Source: Vulcanimicrobiota bacterium (lineage in GTDB: Bacteria; Vulcanimicrobiota; Vulcanimicrobiia; Vulcanimicrobiales; Vulcanimicrobiaceae). From it: 50,895 nt of DNA. The position numbers were made by a program, and so were the translations under genes. How positions within the stretch are numbered: position 1 is the first letter of the stretch; each line of letters starts with the position of its first letter. Positions 25,867 to 40,353 of the stretch are shown here, piece by piece. The notes below the pieces were generated by a model. The model saw only the letters and a program-made list of their open reading frames with translations, had not been told where the DNA came from and did no database searches. The stretch spans positions 1 through 50,895 of the forward strand of contig DAIDGX010000011.1 of NCBI GenBank assembly GCA_027452165.1, written 5' to 3'.

Positions 25867-26381
25867 AACTCGGCGCCGTCGGCTGCCGCGGCGACGATCT
25901 CGGGAAGGCGTGCGGCTTCGTCGTGGGTGAACGGGCTCAGCACGTGATCGATCGTGTCGTATTGCGGACGTCCGACACCGAAACGCAGGCGCGGAAAGCG
26001 ATCGCCGATCGTCGCGATGATCGAGCGCAGGCCGTTGTGTCCGCCGTGTCCGCCAAACGGCCGCATGCGCAGGCTCCCGAAGGGTAGGTCCATCTCGTCC
26101 ACGATCACGAGCACCTCTTCGGGCGGCGTGCGATACCACGACGATATTAGGCGCACCGGCGTGCCGCTCAGATTCATGAACGAGGTCGGTTTGACGAGTA
26201 CCACGCGCCGCGATGCGTCGAGATGCTGCTCCGCGCTATCTTTTTTCTTCCATGACGTGACACCGAAGCGGCGCGCGAGCTCGTCAACAACCATGAACCC
26301 GGCATTATGCCGGGTTCGCTCGTACTCTTTTCCAGGGTTGCCGAGCCCGACGATCAGGCGCGGCGGGGATTGCGATGCGAT
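25806..26381 (-). CDS. pth: Peptidyl-tRNA hydrolase, apparent ATC start
   Basis: Recycles peptidyl-tRNA dropped by ribosomes. The conserved N-terminus RLIVGLGNPGKEYERTRHNA is fully encoded, with catalytic H25 followed by N26, then TSFMNLSG, VDEMDLPFGSLR and GGHGGHNGLRS. No ATG, GTG or TTG exists in this frame upstream of codon 30; the first ATG (26294) would delete the catalytic His. GGAGG, 7 nt, ATC (26381) is the best initiation site and gives 191 aa, the usual length. CTG within the first strand is a weaker alternative. It starts 2 bp after rplY in the classic prs-rplY-pth order. Confidence 0.92.
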   Translation of the reverse strand: MASQSPPRLIVGLGNPGKEYERTRHNAGFMVVDELARRFGVTSWKKKDSAEQHLDASRRVVLVKPTSFMNLSGTPVRLISSWYRTPPEEVLVIVDEMDLPFGSLRMRPFGGHGGHNGLRSIIATIGDRFPRLRFGVGRPQYDTIDHVLSPFTHDEAARLPEIVAAAADGAELWLEHGLERGMQFVNNWKPA

Positions 26382-26383
26382 CG

Positions 26384-27031
26384 TTATGCCTCCGGTTTCG
26401 CGCCGATCACTTCGGGCGTGCCCTGCTCGATCGTGGCGCCGCTAGCGGCCTCTTCGAGATGCTGGGCGGTCTTCGACGCCTCGACGGTCACGACGATCGT
26501 GTCGGGAGCGGTCAGCAGCTTGAATCCTTTGGGAAGAGCGATGTCGGACGCGATCGCGTGCTGATGGATGCCGAGATCGCTTACGTTGATCTCGAGATGC
26601 TCCGGCAATTGATCGACCGGGCCCGAAACCTCGACCTCGTGCACGAGCACGTCCATCACGCCGCCGAACTCTTTTACACCGCGTGCGACGCCGGTGGTGT
26701 GAACGGGGAGTCGTGCATGCACGGCTTCGTGTGCGGTGACGCGTTGCAGATCCACGTGCGCGATCGCATGTGAGAGCGGATCGCGCTCGAGGTCGCGCAC
26801 GAGGGCGGTATCGGCCTTCTTGCCGTCCAGCTTCAACGTGACGACGCCGGTGCGACCGCCGTGATGCAGCAACTCATCGAGCGCGCGGGCATCGACCGCA
26901 ATATGCATCGGAGCATCGCCGTGGCCGTAGAGCACGCCCGGGACCTTGCCGCTCTTGCGTAATGCACGGGCCGCGCTCGTTCCGGTGTGGTCGCGGCGTT
27001 CGATGGAGAGCGAGAGTTCTTTCGTAGCCAT
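26384..27031 (-). CDS. rplY: 50S ribosomal protein bL25 (general stress/CTC type)
   Basis: 5S-rRNA-binding ribosomal protein, long form of 215 aa. The N-terminal L25 domain (about 1-92) contains RKSGKVPGVLYGHGDAP. The C-terminal TL5-like beta domain (about 95-190) contains HAIAHVDLQRVTAHEAVHARLPV and LPEHLEINVSDLGIHQHA. An acidic tail ends EVIGAKPEA. ATG start 36 bp after prs, with GGAGG about 15 nt upstream, farther than usual. The GGAGG that serves pth lies in its last codons. Confidence 0.96.
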   Translation of the reverse strand: MATKELSLSIERRDHTGTSAARALRKSGKVPGVLYGHGDAPMHIAVDARALDELLHHGGRTGVVTLKLDGKKADTALVRDLERDPLSHAIAHVDLQRVTAHEAVHARLPVHTTGVARGVKEFGGVMDVLVHEVEVSGPVDQLPEHLEINVSDLGIHQHAIASDIALPKGFKLLTAPDTIVVTVEASKTAQHLEEAASGATIEQGTPEVIGAKPEA

Positions 27032-27067
27032 AGGGGTTGGAATTGCCTCCGCTCGATGGAAGAAGTG

Positions 27068-28081
<1,014 letters not shown>

Positions 28082-28212
28082 CGGGGTGCTTCTCCGAGGG
28101 CGGCAGGAACGGAAGCATGGGAGTTCGCGGAGCTTGGCACGGCTCCCCGTCCGAGCAGGTCGTCCTTCTCACGGAAACCCGGTATCGGCGCGTGCGTGTT
28201 GAAGGGAGCCCT

Positions 28213-30279
28213 ATGGCCGAGAAGCGCTTCAAGCTCGTCACCCCCTTCGCGCTCGCCGGCGACCAGCCAAAGGCGACCGAGGCTCTCGCGGAGGGTATCC
28301 TGCGAGGCGACCGGGCACAGACGTTGCTCGGCGTGACCGGGAGTGGCAAGACGCTTGCGATGGCGCGCGTGGTGGAACTCGTGCAAAAGCCCACGCTCGT
28401 GCTCTGTCACAACAAAACCCTTGCGGCTCAACTCTGTGCCGAGTTTCGCGAGTTTTTCCCGGATAACGCCGTCGAATATTTCGTCTCGTACTTCGACTAC
28501 TATCAGCCCGAGGCGTATGTGCCTTCGACCGATACCTACATCGAGAAGGACAGTTCGATCAACGACGAGATCGAGCGGCTGCGCCACTCGACCACGCAGT
28601 CGCTCCTGACCCGCCCGGACACCCTGATCGTGGCCTCGGTTTCGTGCATTTACGGCTTGGGATCGCCCTCGGACTACATGGAGATGTCGGCACGCATCGC
28701 GATCGGGCAGGAGATACAGCGCGACGTGCTGCTGCGCAAGCTCGTCGATATGCAGTATCGTCGCAACGATTTGAACTTGGTGCGCGGTACGTTCCGCGTC
28801 CGCGGCGACGTGCTCGAATTCGTCGGCGTCGATGAGGAGCTGGTTCATCGTATCGAGTTTTTTGGCGATGAGATCGATGCGATCAATGTCGTGAACCTGA
28901 TGACGGGCGAGTACGTCGAGAGCAAAGACGAGGTATTGATCTTCCCCGCCAAGCACTTCATCACACCGGACGAGAAACTGCGCCGGGCGATTGCCTCGAT
29001 CGAAGCCGAACTCGAAGTGCGATTGAAATATTTCAAAGAACACGGAAAGCTGCTCGAAGCCCAGCGTCTAGAACAGCGCACGCGTTACGACCTGGATATG
29101 TTACGTGAGGTCGGTTATTGCAACGGTATCGAGAATTATTCGCGCCATCTCACCGGACGCGAACCGGGCTCGACGCCCTGGTGTCTGCTCGACTTCTTTC
29201 CCAAAGATTGTCTGTTCTTCGTGGACGAATCGCACGTGACGCTCCCGCAGTTGCATGGCATGTACGCCGGCGACCGGTCGCGCAAGATGACGCTCGTCGA
29301 GCACGGGTTCCGTCTTCCAAGCGCGCTCGACAACCGGCCGCTGCAATACGACGAATGGGAGCAGCACGTCAATCAGATCGTATACGTGTCGGCGACGCCC
29401 GGAACGTACGAGATCGGCCGCAGCACGCAGGTGGCCGAGATGATCATTCGCCCCACCGGACTCGTGGATCCCGACGTTGAGGTGCGTCCCACACGCAATC
29501 AGGTTGATGATCTGATGGAGGAGATGCGCCTGCGGATCGAGCGCAAGGAGCGCGTCCTCGTCACCACGCTCACGAAGAAGATGGCCGAGGACCTCACCGA
29601 GTTTCTCATCGAGAACGGCCTGAAGGTGCGCTACCTCCACAGCGAGGTGGACACGCTCGAACGCGTGGCGATTCTGCGCGATCTGAGACTGGGCATTTTC
29701 GACGTGCTCGTCGGCATCAATCTTCTGCGCGAAGGGCTCGACCTGCCCGAGGTGTCGCTCGTCGGAATCCTCGACGCCGACAAAGAGGGCTATCTGCGTA
29801 GCGAGACGTCGCTCGTGCAGACGATCGGCCGCGCGGCGCGCAACGTGGACGGCAAGGTGATCATGTATGCTGATGTCGTTACCGAATCGATGGCACGCGC
29901 GATCGGCGAGACCAAACGGCGTCGCGAACGCCAGATCGCCTTCAACCTGGAACACGGCATCGAACCGCGTTCTGTGCGCAAAGAGGTGCGCGACATCTTG
30001 AGCATGATCGGCGCGGACGAGGCGACCACCGAAAAAGTCAAGCTGGAAAAAGTGCCGCGCGACGTGGCGATGCGAATGGCCGCCGAAGTGGAGAAGAAGA
30101 TGCGCGAGTTCGCGGCCAACCTCGAGTTCGAGAAAGCTGCGGCGCTGCGCGACGAGCTGATCGAATTACGCAAGCAGATTGGCGGCAACGAGTCGCTCCT
30201 CTTTCAGGGGAAGGCGCCAAAGATTTTTGAGTCGGCGCTCAAGGAGCTGGTCGGCCCGGTTGGTAAGAACGCGCCATGA
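28213..30279 (+). CDS. uvrB: Excinuclease ABC subunit B
   Basis: Damage-verifying helicase-like subunit of nucleotide excision repair. It is 688 aa from ATG 28213 (GGGAG 5 nt upstream). Walker [15 protein letters not shown] (about 37-50), the damage-probing beta-hairpin [24 protein letters not shown] and helicase motif [10 protein letters not shown] are present. The C-terminal UVR motif ([18 protein letters not shown]) recruits UvrC. It leads a co-directional run that also contains uvrA and ligA. Its stop overlaps the next start by 4 bp (ATGA). Confidence 0.98.
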   Translation: MAEKRFKLVTPFALAGDQPKATEALAEGILRGDRAQTLLGVTGSGKTLAMARVVELVQKPTLVLCHNKTLAAQLCAEFREFFPDNAVEYFVSYFDYYQPEAYVPSTDTYIEKDSSINDEIERLRHSTTQSLLTRPDTLIVASVSCIYGLGSPSDYMEMSARIAIGQEIQRDVLLRKLVDMQYRRNDLNLVRGTFRVRGDVLEFVGVDEELVHRIEFFGDEIDAINVVNLMTGEYVESKDEVLIFPAKHFITPDEKLRRAIASIEAELEVRLKYFKEHGKLLEAQRLEQRTRYDLDMLREVGYCNGIENYSRHLTGREPGSTPWCLLDFFPKDCLFFVDESHVTLPQLHGMYAGDRSRKMTLVEHGFRLPSALDNRPLQYDEWEQHVNQIVYVSATPGTYEIGRSTQVAEMIIRPTGLVDPDVEVRPTRNQVDDLMEEMRLRIERKERVLVTTLTKKMAEDLTEFLIENGLKVRYLHSEVDTLERVAILRDLRLGIFDVLVGINLLREGLDLPEVSLVGILDADKEGYLRSETSLVQTIGRAARNVDGKVIMYADVVTESMARAIGETKRRRERQIAFNLEHGIEPRSVRKEVRDILSMIGADEATTEKVKLEKVPRDVAMRMAAEVEKKMREFAANLEFEKAAALRDELIELRKQIGGNESLLFQGKAPKIFESALKELVGPVGKNAP

Positions 30280-30644
30280 TTCTTACGACAGCTGCCATGG
30301 TGGCGCAGGCGTCACCCAAACCGGCCGCCACGCCGGATGCCGCGGTGCTCGCAAAAGCAAAGGCGTGGTTCCTCTCGTTGCAACAGGGCAAGGTGCTCGA
30401 TGCTTCCGCGTTGACCGACGCGATGCACGCCGCGCTCACGCCGCAGGTGCTCGCGGCATCCTCGCAAGCGCTCGCGCCGCTCGGCGCACCGACCGGCTTC
30501 ACCCAAATCTCGACCGGTACGACCTCCGGCTCGACGTATTTCGTGTACGCGGTGACGTTCAAGACCGGTGAGACGTGGAACTTCATCTATGCGATCGACG
30601 GCAGGGGGAAGGTGAGCGGCCTTCGCGTCGCGCCCGCGCAATAG
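30276..30644 (+). CDS. Small exported protein, unknown (NTF2/DUF3887-like)
   Basis: A 122-aa protein with a short hydrophobic N-terminus ([13 protein letters not shown]). The body has the look of small DUF3887/NTF2-like domains: [29 protein letters not shown], then strands [20 protein letters not shown] and a closing [13 protein letters not shown]. No catalytic motif visible. ATGA overlap with uvrB suggests coupling, but a link to DNA repair is not evident. Confidence 0.6.
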   Translation: MILTTAAMVAQASPKPAATPDAAVLAKAKAWFLSLQQGKVLDASALTDAMHAALTPQVLAASSQALAPLGAPTGFTQISTGTTSGSTYFVYAVTFKTGETWNFIYAIDGRGKVSGLRVAPAQ

Positions 30645-30657
30645 CCGCCGGTACTCC

Positions 30658-31374
30658 ATGCGTACGATCGATGTCGTGCTGTTCGACCTGGACGACACCT
30701 TGCACGACGACACGCGCGCGTTTCACGGCGCCGCGGAGGAAGTGGCTCGCGAGATCGCTGCGGCCCGCGGCATCGATGCGCTCTCGCTCAAGCAAGCGTA
30801 CGTTGCCGAGGCCGAAGGCTTTTGGCATCGCCTCGATCGCGAGCAGTTGCGTACGAAGCTATCGGGGGTGCGCGCGCAGTTGTGGGGTGCGGCGCTTCGT
30901 CGCGTGGGGATCGATGACGAAGCGACCGCACGCGAGAGCGCGTACCGCTATAATGAATACCGCAAGCGCTACTTCGAAGTCTTTCCTGGGACGTTCGAGG
31001 TGCTGCGCACGCTGCGATCGCGAGGCATGAAACTTGGCATCCTCACCAACGGCTTCTCGGAGACCCATCGCGAGAAGATCGATCTGCTACGCCTGGCCGA
31101 CAAGGTTGACGCGATCTTCATCGCCGACGAGGTAGGTATGCTCAAGCCCGACCCATTGCTCTTCGTTCATGCGTGTGTGGAACTCGGGAGTTCGCCGCGG
31201 CATGGAGCGATGGTGGGCGACCGCTACGATCGCGATATCCGCGGCGCGCTCGATGCGGGGATGTACGCCGTGTGGTTGAACGTTCGTAAAGAGCGGTTGC
31301 CGCCAGGCGTGCCCCCGCCGCAAGCAACCTGCGAAACGATTCTCGACGTTCCCGCCGCATTGGAGGCTGCATGA
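30658..31374 (+). CDS. HAD-family hydrolase (YjjG-like)
   Basis: A 238-aa haloacid-dehalogenase phosphatase with all four motifs: VLFDLDDTL (nucleophile D10, acid D12), LGILTNGF (Thr), GMLKPDPLLF (Lys) and VGDRYDRDIRGAL (Asp pair). The helical cap lies at about 20-100. The closest families are YjjG nucleotidases and similar house-cleaning phosphatases; the substrate is not readable. It overlaps the next gene by 4 bp (ATGA). Confidence 0.85.
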   Translation: MRTIDVVLFDLDDTLHDDTRAFHGAAEEVAREIAAARGIDALSLKQAYVAEAEGFWHRLDREQLRTKLSGVRAQLWGAALRRVGIDDEATARESAYRYNEYRKRYFEVFPGTFEVLRTLRSRGMKLGILTNGFSETHREKIDLLRLADKVDAIFIADEVGMLKPDPLLFVHACVELGSSPRHGAMVGDRYDRDIRGALDAGMYAVWLNVRKERLPPGVPPPQATCETILDVPAALEAA

Positions 31375-32105
31375 CGCAAAGCGTGCGTGATCTCGAAGGG
31401 ACCTTTGCTCGCTCATGGGTGCTGCTACGCAGCAATTGGATCATCATCGTACCCGGCATCGTGATCGGCGTCATCGGCGCCGCCGCGCAGTACGGGATCG
31501 GTCTATTGATCGGCACCGCGTTCGTCGTGAGCGGCAACGGATCGGGCGACGCGCTCTATGCCGAGCAAGCCGTCACCGCGGTGACGAGCGTCATCGTTGC
31601 GGCGGGTTTCGCACTCGTCCAGCTCTCCTACATCACGGGGATGGCCGGCGCGTGCTGGCAGCAGGGGCGTACCACGCTCGGTGACGGGTGGAGCGCGCTT
31701 GCGCACCGGTTACTGCCGATGATCGGCACGTGGCTCCTGCTCGAGCTCCTCGCCGTCTGTGCCGCGGTCTTTGCACCGGTAACGTTCTACCTCTCGCTCG
31801 CGATCTACGCGATCTTCATCATTTACACGTTCGCCTCGGTGATCATCGGCGAACATGGGCCGGTCGCTGCGATCGCCGAATCGAGCAGCCTCGCGTTCAC
31901 GAACTTTGGACCGACGCTCGGCGTGATCGCCCTGGTGCTCGCAATCGCACTCGTGGGTGCGCTGCTTGGGTCGCTCATTTCACGTGTTTCGCCGATGGCC
32001 GGAGCCCTGGTGGCGGGAGTCCTCGAGCAGGTCATCGTAGCCTACGCCTCCCTCGTCGTCGTGGGTGAGTATCTCAAGCTGACAGATCGCCCGACGGCCT
32101 CGTAG
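31371..32105 (+). CDS. Polytopic membrane protein, unknown
   Basis: A 244-aa protein with about five or six membrane segments: about 23-45 ([20 protein letters not shown]), 67-90, 117-137, 138-158, 180-202 and 210-230. It resembles the glycerophosphodiester-phosphodiesterase membrane-domain/DUF-type integral proteins, with a conserved-looking HRLLPMIG and [16 protein letters not shown]. No catalytic residues visible. Translationally coupled to the HAD gene. uvrA follows after 40 bp. Confidence 0.65.
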   Translation: MTQSVRDLEGTFARSWVLLRSNWIIIVPGIVIGVIGAAAQYGIGLLIGTAFVVSGNGSGDALYAEQAVTAVTSVIVAAGFALVQLSYITGMAGACWQQGRTTLGDGWSALAHRLLPMIGTWLLLELLAVCAAVFAPVTFYLSLAIYAIFIIYTFASVIIGEHGPVAAIAESSSLAFTNFGPTLGVIALVLAIALVGALLGSLISRVSPMAGALVAGVLEQVIVAYASLVVVGEYLKLTDRPTAS

Positions 32106-32145
32106 TGCATCTCGACCCGGTGCGTTCGGGTTGAAGGATATTCGT

Positions 32146-35142
32146 ATGACCACCGGCCTCGATTCCATCGTTATCAAAGGCGCGCGCGAGCACAATCTCA
32201 AGAACGTCGATTTGACATTGCCGCGCAACCAACTGATCGTCGTCACCGGCCTTTCCGGCTCGGGAAAATCGTCGCTTGCCTTCGACACGATCTACGCCGA
32301 GGGGCAGCGGCGCTACGTCGAGTCGCTCTCGTCATACGCGCGGCAGTTCCTCGGGCAGATGGAGAAGCCGGATGTCGATTACATCGAGGGGTTGTCGCCC
32401 GCGATCTCGATCGATCAGAAATCGACCTCGCGCAATCCCCGTTCGACGGTCGGTACGGTGACCGAGGTGTACGATTATCTGCGCCTGCTCTATGCTCGCG
32501 TCGGCACCCCGCACTGCTATAGTTGCGGCCGCGAGATCAGTTCGCAATCGAGCGAGCAGATCGTCGATGCGATCATGGAACTCCCGGAAGGTACGCGCAT
32601 CCAACTGCTCGCGCCGCTCGTGCGCGGACGCAAGGGCGAATACGCGAAGCTTTTTGAGGAGATCGGCCGCGAGGGCTTCGCGCGCGTACGCGTCGATGGT
32701 GAGACGAAGGAACTGCGCGAGAAGATCGTCCTAGACAAGAAGCGCAAGCATACGATCGAGGTGATCGTGGATCGTCTCGTGATCAAGCCCGACGTGCGCA
32801 AGCGTCTCACCGACTCGGTCGAGACCACCCTGCGCCTCTCCACGGGCATCGTGACGGTCCTTGCCACGCGACAGTCTCAAGGTGAAGCGAAGGCTCAAGG
32901 GGATGCAAAGGAGCGCGAGCTGACGTTCAGCGAGGCCTTTGCTTGCGTGTATTGCGGGATCTCGTTCGAGGAATTGGCGCCACGGCTATTTTCGTTCAAC
33001 TCGCCGTACGGCGCATGTCCGGCGTGTAGTGGATTGGGAGAAAAGATCGAGATCGATCCATGGAAGGTGATTCCCGACCGAAGTAGGTCGATCGATGATG
33101 GCGCGATCGTGCCGTGGAGCAAGAGCCTCGGCACCGGGCGCTTCCCCTCGATGAATCCGTATTACATGCAGCAGCTCGAACGTGTGTTGCGCAAGTATCG
33201 CGTGAAAATGTCCACACCGATCGAGAAAATGTCCGAAGAAGTGCTCGATCTCATCCTCTACGGGACGGAGCGCGAGCAAGATTTTGCGTTCACGGCGCGT
33301 TCGGGGAAGACGTGGGAGTACCGCGCGTCCTTTGAGGGGGTGGTGAACAACCTCCAGCGGCGTTACAGCGAGACGTCGAGCGAGTACGTCAAGGAAGATA
33401 TCGAAAAGTACATGTCGGCATCGACGTGCCCTACGTGCAAGGGCGCGCGTTTGAAGCCCGAGGCTCTAGCGGTAACGATCGGTGACGTCAACATCGACGC
33501 GCTCACGCGCATGTCGATCGAGCGCGCGGAGGGTTTTTTCCGCGCGCTCCAACTGACCGAACGGCAAGAGAAGATTGCGCATCAAATCGTCAAGGAGATC
33601 CGCGCGCGCTTGGGTTTTCTTACGAATGTCGGGCTGAACTACCTCACGCTCGGACGATCGGCGACGACGCTCTCTGGCGGCGAGTCGCAGCGCATTCGCC
33701 TTGCCACGCAGATCGGGAGCGCGCTCGTCGGCGTGCTCTATATTCTGGACGAACCCTCGATCGGGCTGCATCAGCGCGACAACGAGCGGCTTCTCGCCAC
33801 ACTCAAAACGCTGCGTGATCTGGGCAACACGCTCGTTGTGATCGAACACGACGAGGATACGATGCGCATGGCCGACGTCATCGTCGATATTGGGCCGGGC
33901 GCCGGTGCCGAAGGCGGCGAGATTCTCACGGTGGGCCCAATCGATCGCGTAATGGAGCATCCCGCATCGGAGACCGGCGCGTACCTGTCGGGGCGCAAGT
34001 TTATCCCTATTCCCAAACGGCGCCGCGAGGCGCGCGGCCATCTGGAAGTCAAGAAGGCTACCGCGAACAACCTGCGCGGCGTCGATGTCAAGTTCCCGAT
34101 CGGTGTCTTTACTGCGGTGACCGGTGTGAGCGGTAGCGGAAAATCGACGCTCGTCAACCAGGTGCTCGTGCGCGCGCTCAATCAGCATCTCCACGGCCAA
34201 CCGGCGGGCGGTACCTACGGCACGGTAAAGGGCGCAAATCAACTCGATAAACTCGTGGTGATCGATCAATCGCCCATCGGGCGCACGCCGCGATCGAACC
34301 CCGCCACCTATACCGGCACCTTCGACCACATTCGCGAGCTCTTTTCGTTGGTTCCCGAGGCCAAGCTGCGCGGCTACACGCCAGGCCGCTTCTCCTTCAA
34401 CGTGAAGGGTGGACGGTGCGAGTCGTGCGAGGGCGACGGCATCATAAAAATCGAGATGCATTTTCTGCCCGACGTGTACGTGCCGTGCGAGGTATGTAAA
34501 GGGAAGCGCTACAACGCGCAGACGCTCGAGGTGCGGTACAAAGGAAAATCGATCGCCGAGGTTCTCGAGATGCGCGTGGATGAGGCGGCCGAACTCTTCG
34601 CGAGCATTCCCCGGATTCACAACAAACTCAAGACGATCTGCGAGGTGGGGCTCGGATACATCAAGATGGGGCAGCCGGCCACGACGCTTTCGGGCGGCGA
34701 GGCACAGCGCGTCAAGCTTGCAACCGAACTCGCGCGACGCTCAACCGGCCGCACATTCTACGTGCTCGATGAGCCGACGACAGGTCTCCACTTTGCCGAT
34801 ATCCACAAACTGCTCGACGTGCTGCAGCGCCTTGTGGAGTTGGGCAATTCCGTCCTCGTGATCGAGCACAATCTCGACGTGATCAAGACCGCCGATCACC
34901 TGATCGATCTCGGCCCTGAGGGCGGCGATCGCGGCGGTACGATCGTCGGCACGGGAACCCCCGAAGAGCTTGCGCGCAACCCGCGCTCGTACACCGGGCA
35001 GTATCTGGTGCCGGTGCTGCGCGACGAGCGCGCAACCGGGCACCATATGCTCGACGCGCAGAAGCTGGAGCGTCTGGAGCAAGAAAACATTCGCGCGCTC
35101 GACGATCTCGCGAAGGGAGAACGCCTCGCCGTCGAAGCCTAA
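32146..35142 (+). CDS. uvrA: Excinuclease ABC subunit A
   Basis: DNA-damage recognition ATPase. It is 998 aa from ATG 32146 (AAGGA 7 nt upstream; a TTG five codons earlier is less likely). Two ABC modules: the first has Walker [21 protein letters not shown] (about 34-53) and signature TLSGGESQR; the second has [12 protein letters not shown] and TLSGGEAQR. Zn modules are C-x2-C...CPTC and the C-terminal CESCEGDG...CEVCKG that contacts DNA. Complete and ordinary, in the same run as uvrB and ligA. Confidence 0.98.
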   Translation: MTTGLDSIVIKGAREHNLKNVDLTLPRNQLIVVTGLSGSGKSSLAFDTIYAEGQRRYVESLSSYARQFLGQMEKPDVDYIEGLSPAISIDQKSTSRNPRSTVGTVTEVYDYLRLLYARVGTPHCYSCGREISSQSSEQIVDAIMELPEGTRIQLLAPLVRGRKGEYAKLFEEIGREGFARVRVDGETKELREKIVLDKKRKHTIEVIVDRLVIKPDVRKRLTDSVETTLRLSTGIVTVLATRQSQGEAKAQGDAKERELTFSEAFACVYCGISFEELAPRLFSFNSPYGACPACSGLGEKIEIDPWKVIPDRSRSIDDGAIVPWSKSLGTGRFPSMNPYYMQQLERVLRKYRVKMSTPIEKMSEEVLDLILYGTEREQDFAFTARSGKTWEYRASFEGVVNNLQRRYSETSSEYVKEDIEKYMSASTCPTCKGARLKPEALAVTIGDVNIDALTRMSIERAEGFFRALQLTERQEKIAHQIVKEIRARLGFLTNVGLNYLTLGRSATTLSGGESQRIRLATQIGSALVGVLYILDEPSIGLHQRDNERLLATLKTLRDLGNTLVVIEHDEDTMRMADVIVDIGPGAGAEGGEILTVGPIDRVMEHPASETGAYLSGRKFIPIPKRRREARGHLEVKKATANNLRGVDVKFPIGVFTAVTGVSGSGKSTLVNQVLVRALNQHLHGQPAGGTYGTVKGANQLDKLVVIDQSPIGRTPRSNPATYTGTFDHIRELFSLVPEAKLRGYTPGRFSFNVKGGRCESCEGDGIIKIEMHFLPDVYVPCEVCKGKRYNAQTLEVRYKGKSIAEVLEMRVDEAAELFASIPRIHNKLKTICEVGLGYIKMGQPATTLSGGEAQRVKLATELARRSTGRTFYVLDEPTTGLHFADIHKLLDVLQRLVELGNSVLVIEHNLDVIKTADHLIDLGPEGGDRGGTIVGTGTPEELARNPRSYTGQYLVPVLRDERATGHHMLDAQKLERLEQENIRALDDLAKGERLAVEA

Positions 35143-35147
35143 GCCTC

Positions 35148-39044
<3,897 letters not shown>

Positions 39045-39048
<4 letters not shown>

Positions 39049-39407
39049 CGTTCCAAGATGACGACGGCCGCCGCGGTCGTCGCGGTATGGGTGATCGTGA
39101 GCAAAATATTCGTCACGCCGCGCTCGGCGATCAATCGTTCGGCGTTCTCGTAGAGGCGCACGCTCGGCTTCCCGCTGCGCTCGTGCGAGACGCCCACCAG
39201 CCGCCAGGGGATCGCGTGTCCGAACGCTTTGCGCGTCGCTTCCTTTGCGGCGAAGAATCCCGCGAGCCGTTCGGGCCAATTCCGCTTACGTAGCGCGTAT
39301 GTCATCTCTTCGCTCGTGTAGATCTTGCGCGCGAACCATGCGAGGCTGCGCTCGTCGAAGCGATAGCGCTCTACCTCCGCGAGATCGATACCCACGCCGA
39401 TGACCAT
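39045..39407 (-). CDS. acpS: Holo-[acyl-carrier-protein] synthase
   Basis: Transfers 4'-phosphopantetheine from CoA to acyl carrier protein. It is 120 aa, the classic short form. VIGVGIDLAEVERYRF has the Mg-binding D8, ERLAGFFAAKEATRKAFG has the second acidic ligand and CoA contacts, and it closes with LTITHTATTAAAVVILER. First gene of acpS-nnr and divergent from the archaemetzincin gene. Confidence 0.96.
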
Positions 39408-39468
39408 GGTGCGCCCTTCGCCGCCTCAACAAGTTTTCCGGTCGGTTCCGTCGAAGCGCTCGCCCGAG

Positions 39469-40011
39469 ATGGAGTCTCGCATCCGGATCGTTCCGATCAA
39501 CGCCCTGGACGTGGCATTTCTCGATCGCCTCGTCCCGACGCTCGAGGAGCGCTTCCTTTGCACGGTGTCGATGGAGCGCACGCTCGCCGTACCACGCAGC
39601 GCGTTGAACTCGACGCGCCAGCAGCTTTTTCTCTCGACGCTCGTCACCCGCGTTCGGCGCGCCTTCCCGGAGGGCGGCGGCATCTACCTTGCGGTCACCG
39701 AGTACGACCTGTACAAGACGTCGCACCGCTTCATCTACGGAGACGCCGACGAGCAGCAGGGGGTAGCCGCGGTCTCGCTCCATCGTCTACGCTCCGAGTT
39801 TTACGGTGAAGAGGCCGATGGGAACGTGCTCTTTCAGCGCCTGCTCAAGGAGTGCGTGCACGAACTCGGCCATGCCTTCGGGCTGAAGCACTGCTATAAT
39901 GCGCGCTGTGCGATGTACTACTCGAACTCGATCTTCGAGACCGATAATAAGATGTCGCATTTTTGCGACGTGTGCGATCGTCGCATCACGCGCGCTCGTA
40001 ACGAACGCTAA
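39469..40011 (+). CDS. amzA: Archaemetzincin-family zinc metalloprotease
   Basis: A 180-aa protein with the full archaemetzincin signature: HELGHAFGLKHC, then CAM, then CDVC, that is HExxHxxGxxHC-x4-CxM-x17-CxxC. The first part binds the catalytic zinc; the four Cys hold a structural zinc. The N-terminal strand RIRIVPINALD is where family members usually begin, so ATG 39469 is chosen; ATG 39400 would overlap acpS. Cytosolic aminopeptidase-like activity is known for human relatives. The family is common in archaea and scattered in bacteria. Confidence 0.92.
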   Translation: MESRIRIVPINALDVAFLDRLVPTLEERFLCTVSMERTLAVPRSALNSTRQQLFLSTLVTRVRRAFPEGGGIYLAVTEYDLYKTSHRFIYGDADEQQGVAAVSLHRLRSEFYGEEADGNVLFQRLLKECVHELGHAFGLKHCYNARCAMYYSNSIFETDNKMSHFCDVCDRRITRARNER

Positions 40012-40353
40012 ACGTTGCATTAAGCGTCGCATAATGGCGCGTTAGCCCGCCGGCCCGGCGGCGCGACCGGGATCGTAGTGGACGGGCGCTTCGCAGCCAC
40101 GTTCCTCTCGGCCGGTGACGGATTGGAATGCCTGGGGCTCGCGGTGGGCGCGTGGTCGTCATTGAGCGTGAGCTCTCGGCGCGGATGCGCGCCCAAGCCG
40201 GAATTGACCTGGCCGCGCTGCCTGTGGCGGGCCCTTTGGCCTAAAGCCGGGCAGCGTTTTGGCCGTATGTTCGAATAAGAAGAGAGGCGCGCTGCGTGAG
40301 GTGTTCGCTGCGGGCTTGGAATCGTTTGGTGAACTGATCCTGAAGGGAGCGCT
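40012..40353. other. Intergenic region before the chemoreceptor pair
   Basis: About 340 bp with GC-rich short inverted repeats (such as CCGCC/GGCGG near 40050) and no convincing gene. A 66-codon frame (40078-40278) lacks family features. I checked for a c-di-GMP riboswitch and saw no convincing aptamer pattern. A promoter for the chemoreceptor genes must lie here but none stands out. Confidence 0.4.

Noticed and set aside
26294-26381. pth starting at ATG 26294
   Set aside because: It would remove the first strand and the catalytic His-Asn pair that are perfectly encoded upstream.
33466-34620. 384-codon minus-strand frame opposite uvrA
   Set aside because: Antisense shadow; no ribosome site or motifs.
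40078-40278. 66-codon plus-strand frame before the chemoreceptor
   Set aside because: No recognisable family, odd Trp/Arg/Cys content, no ribosome site.
40012-40353. c-di-GMP riboswitch before the chemoreceptor genes
   Set aside because: A GGCCTAAAGCC-like string caught the eye, but the conserved GEMM core and paired helices are not present.
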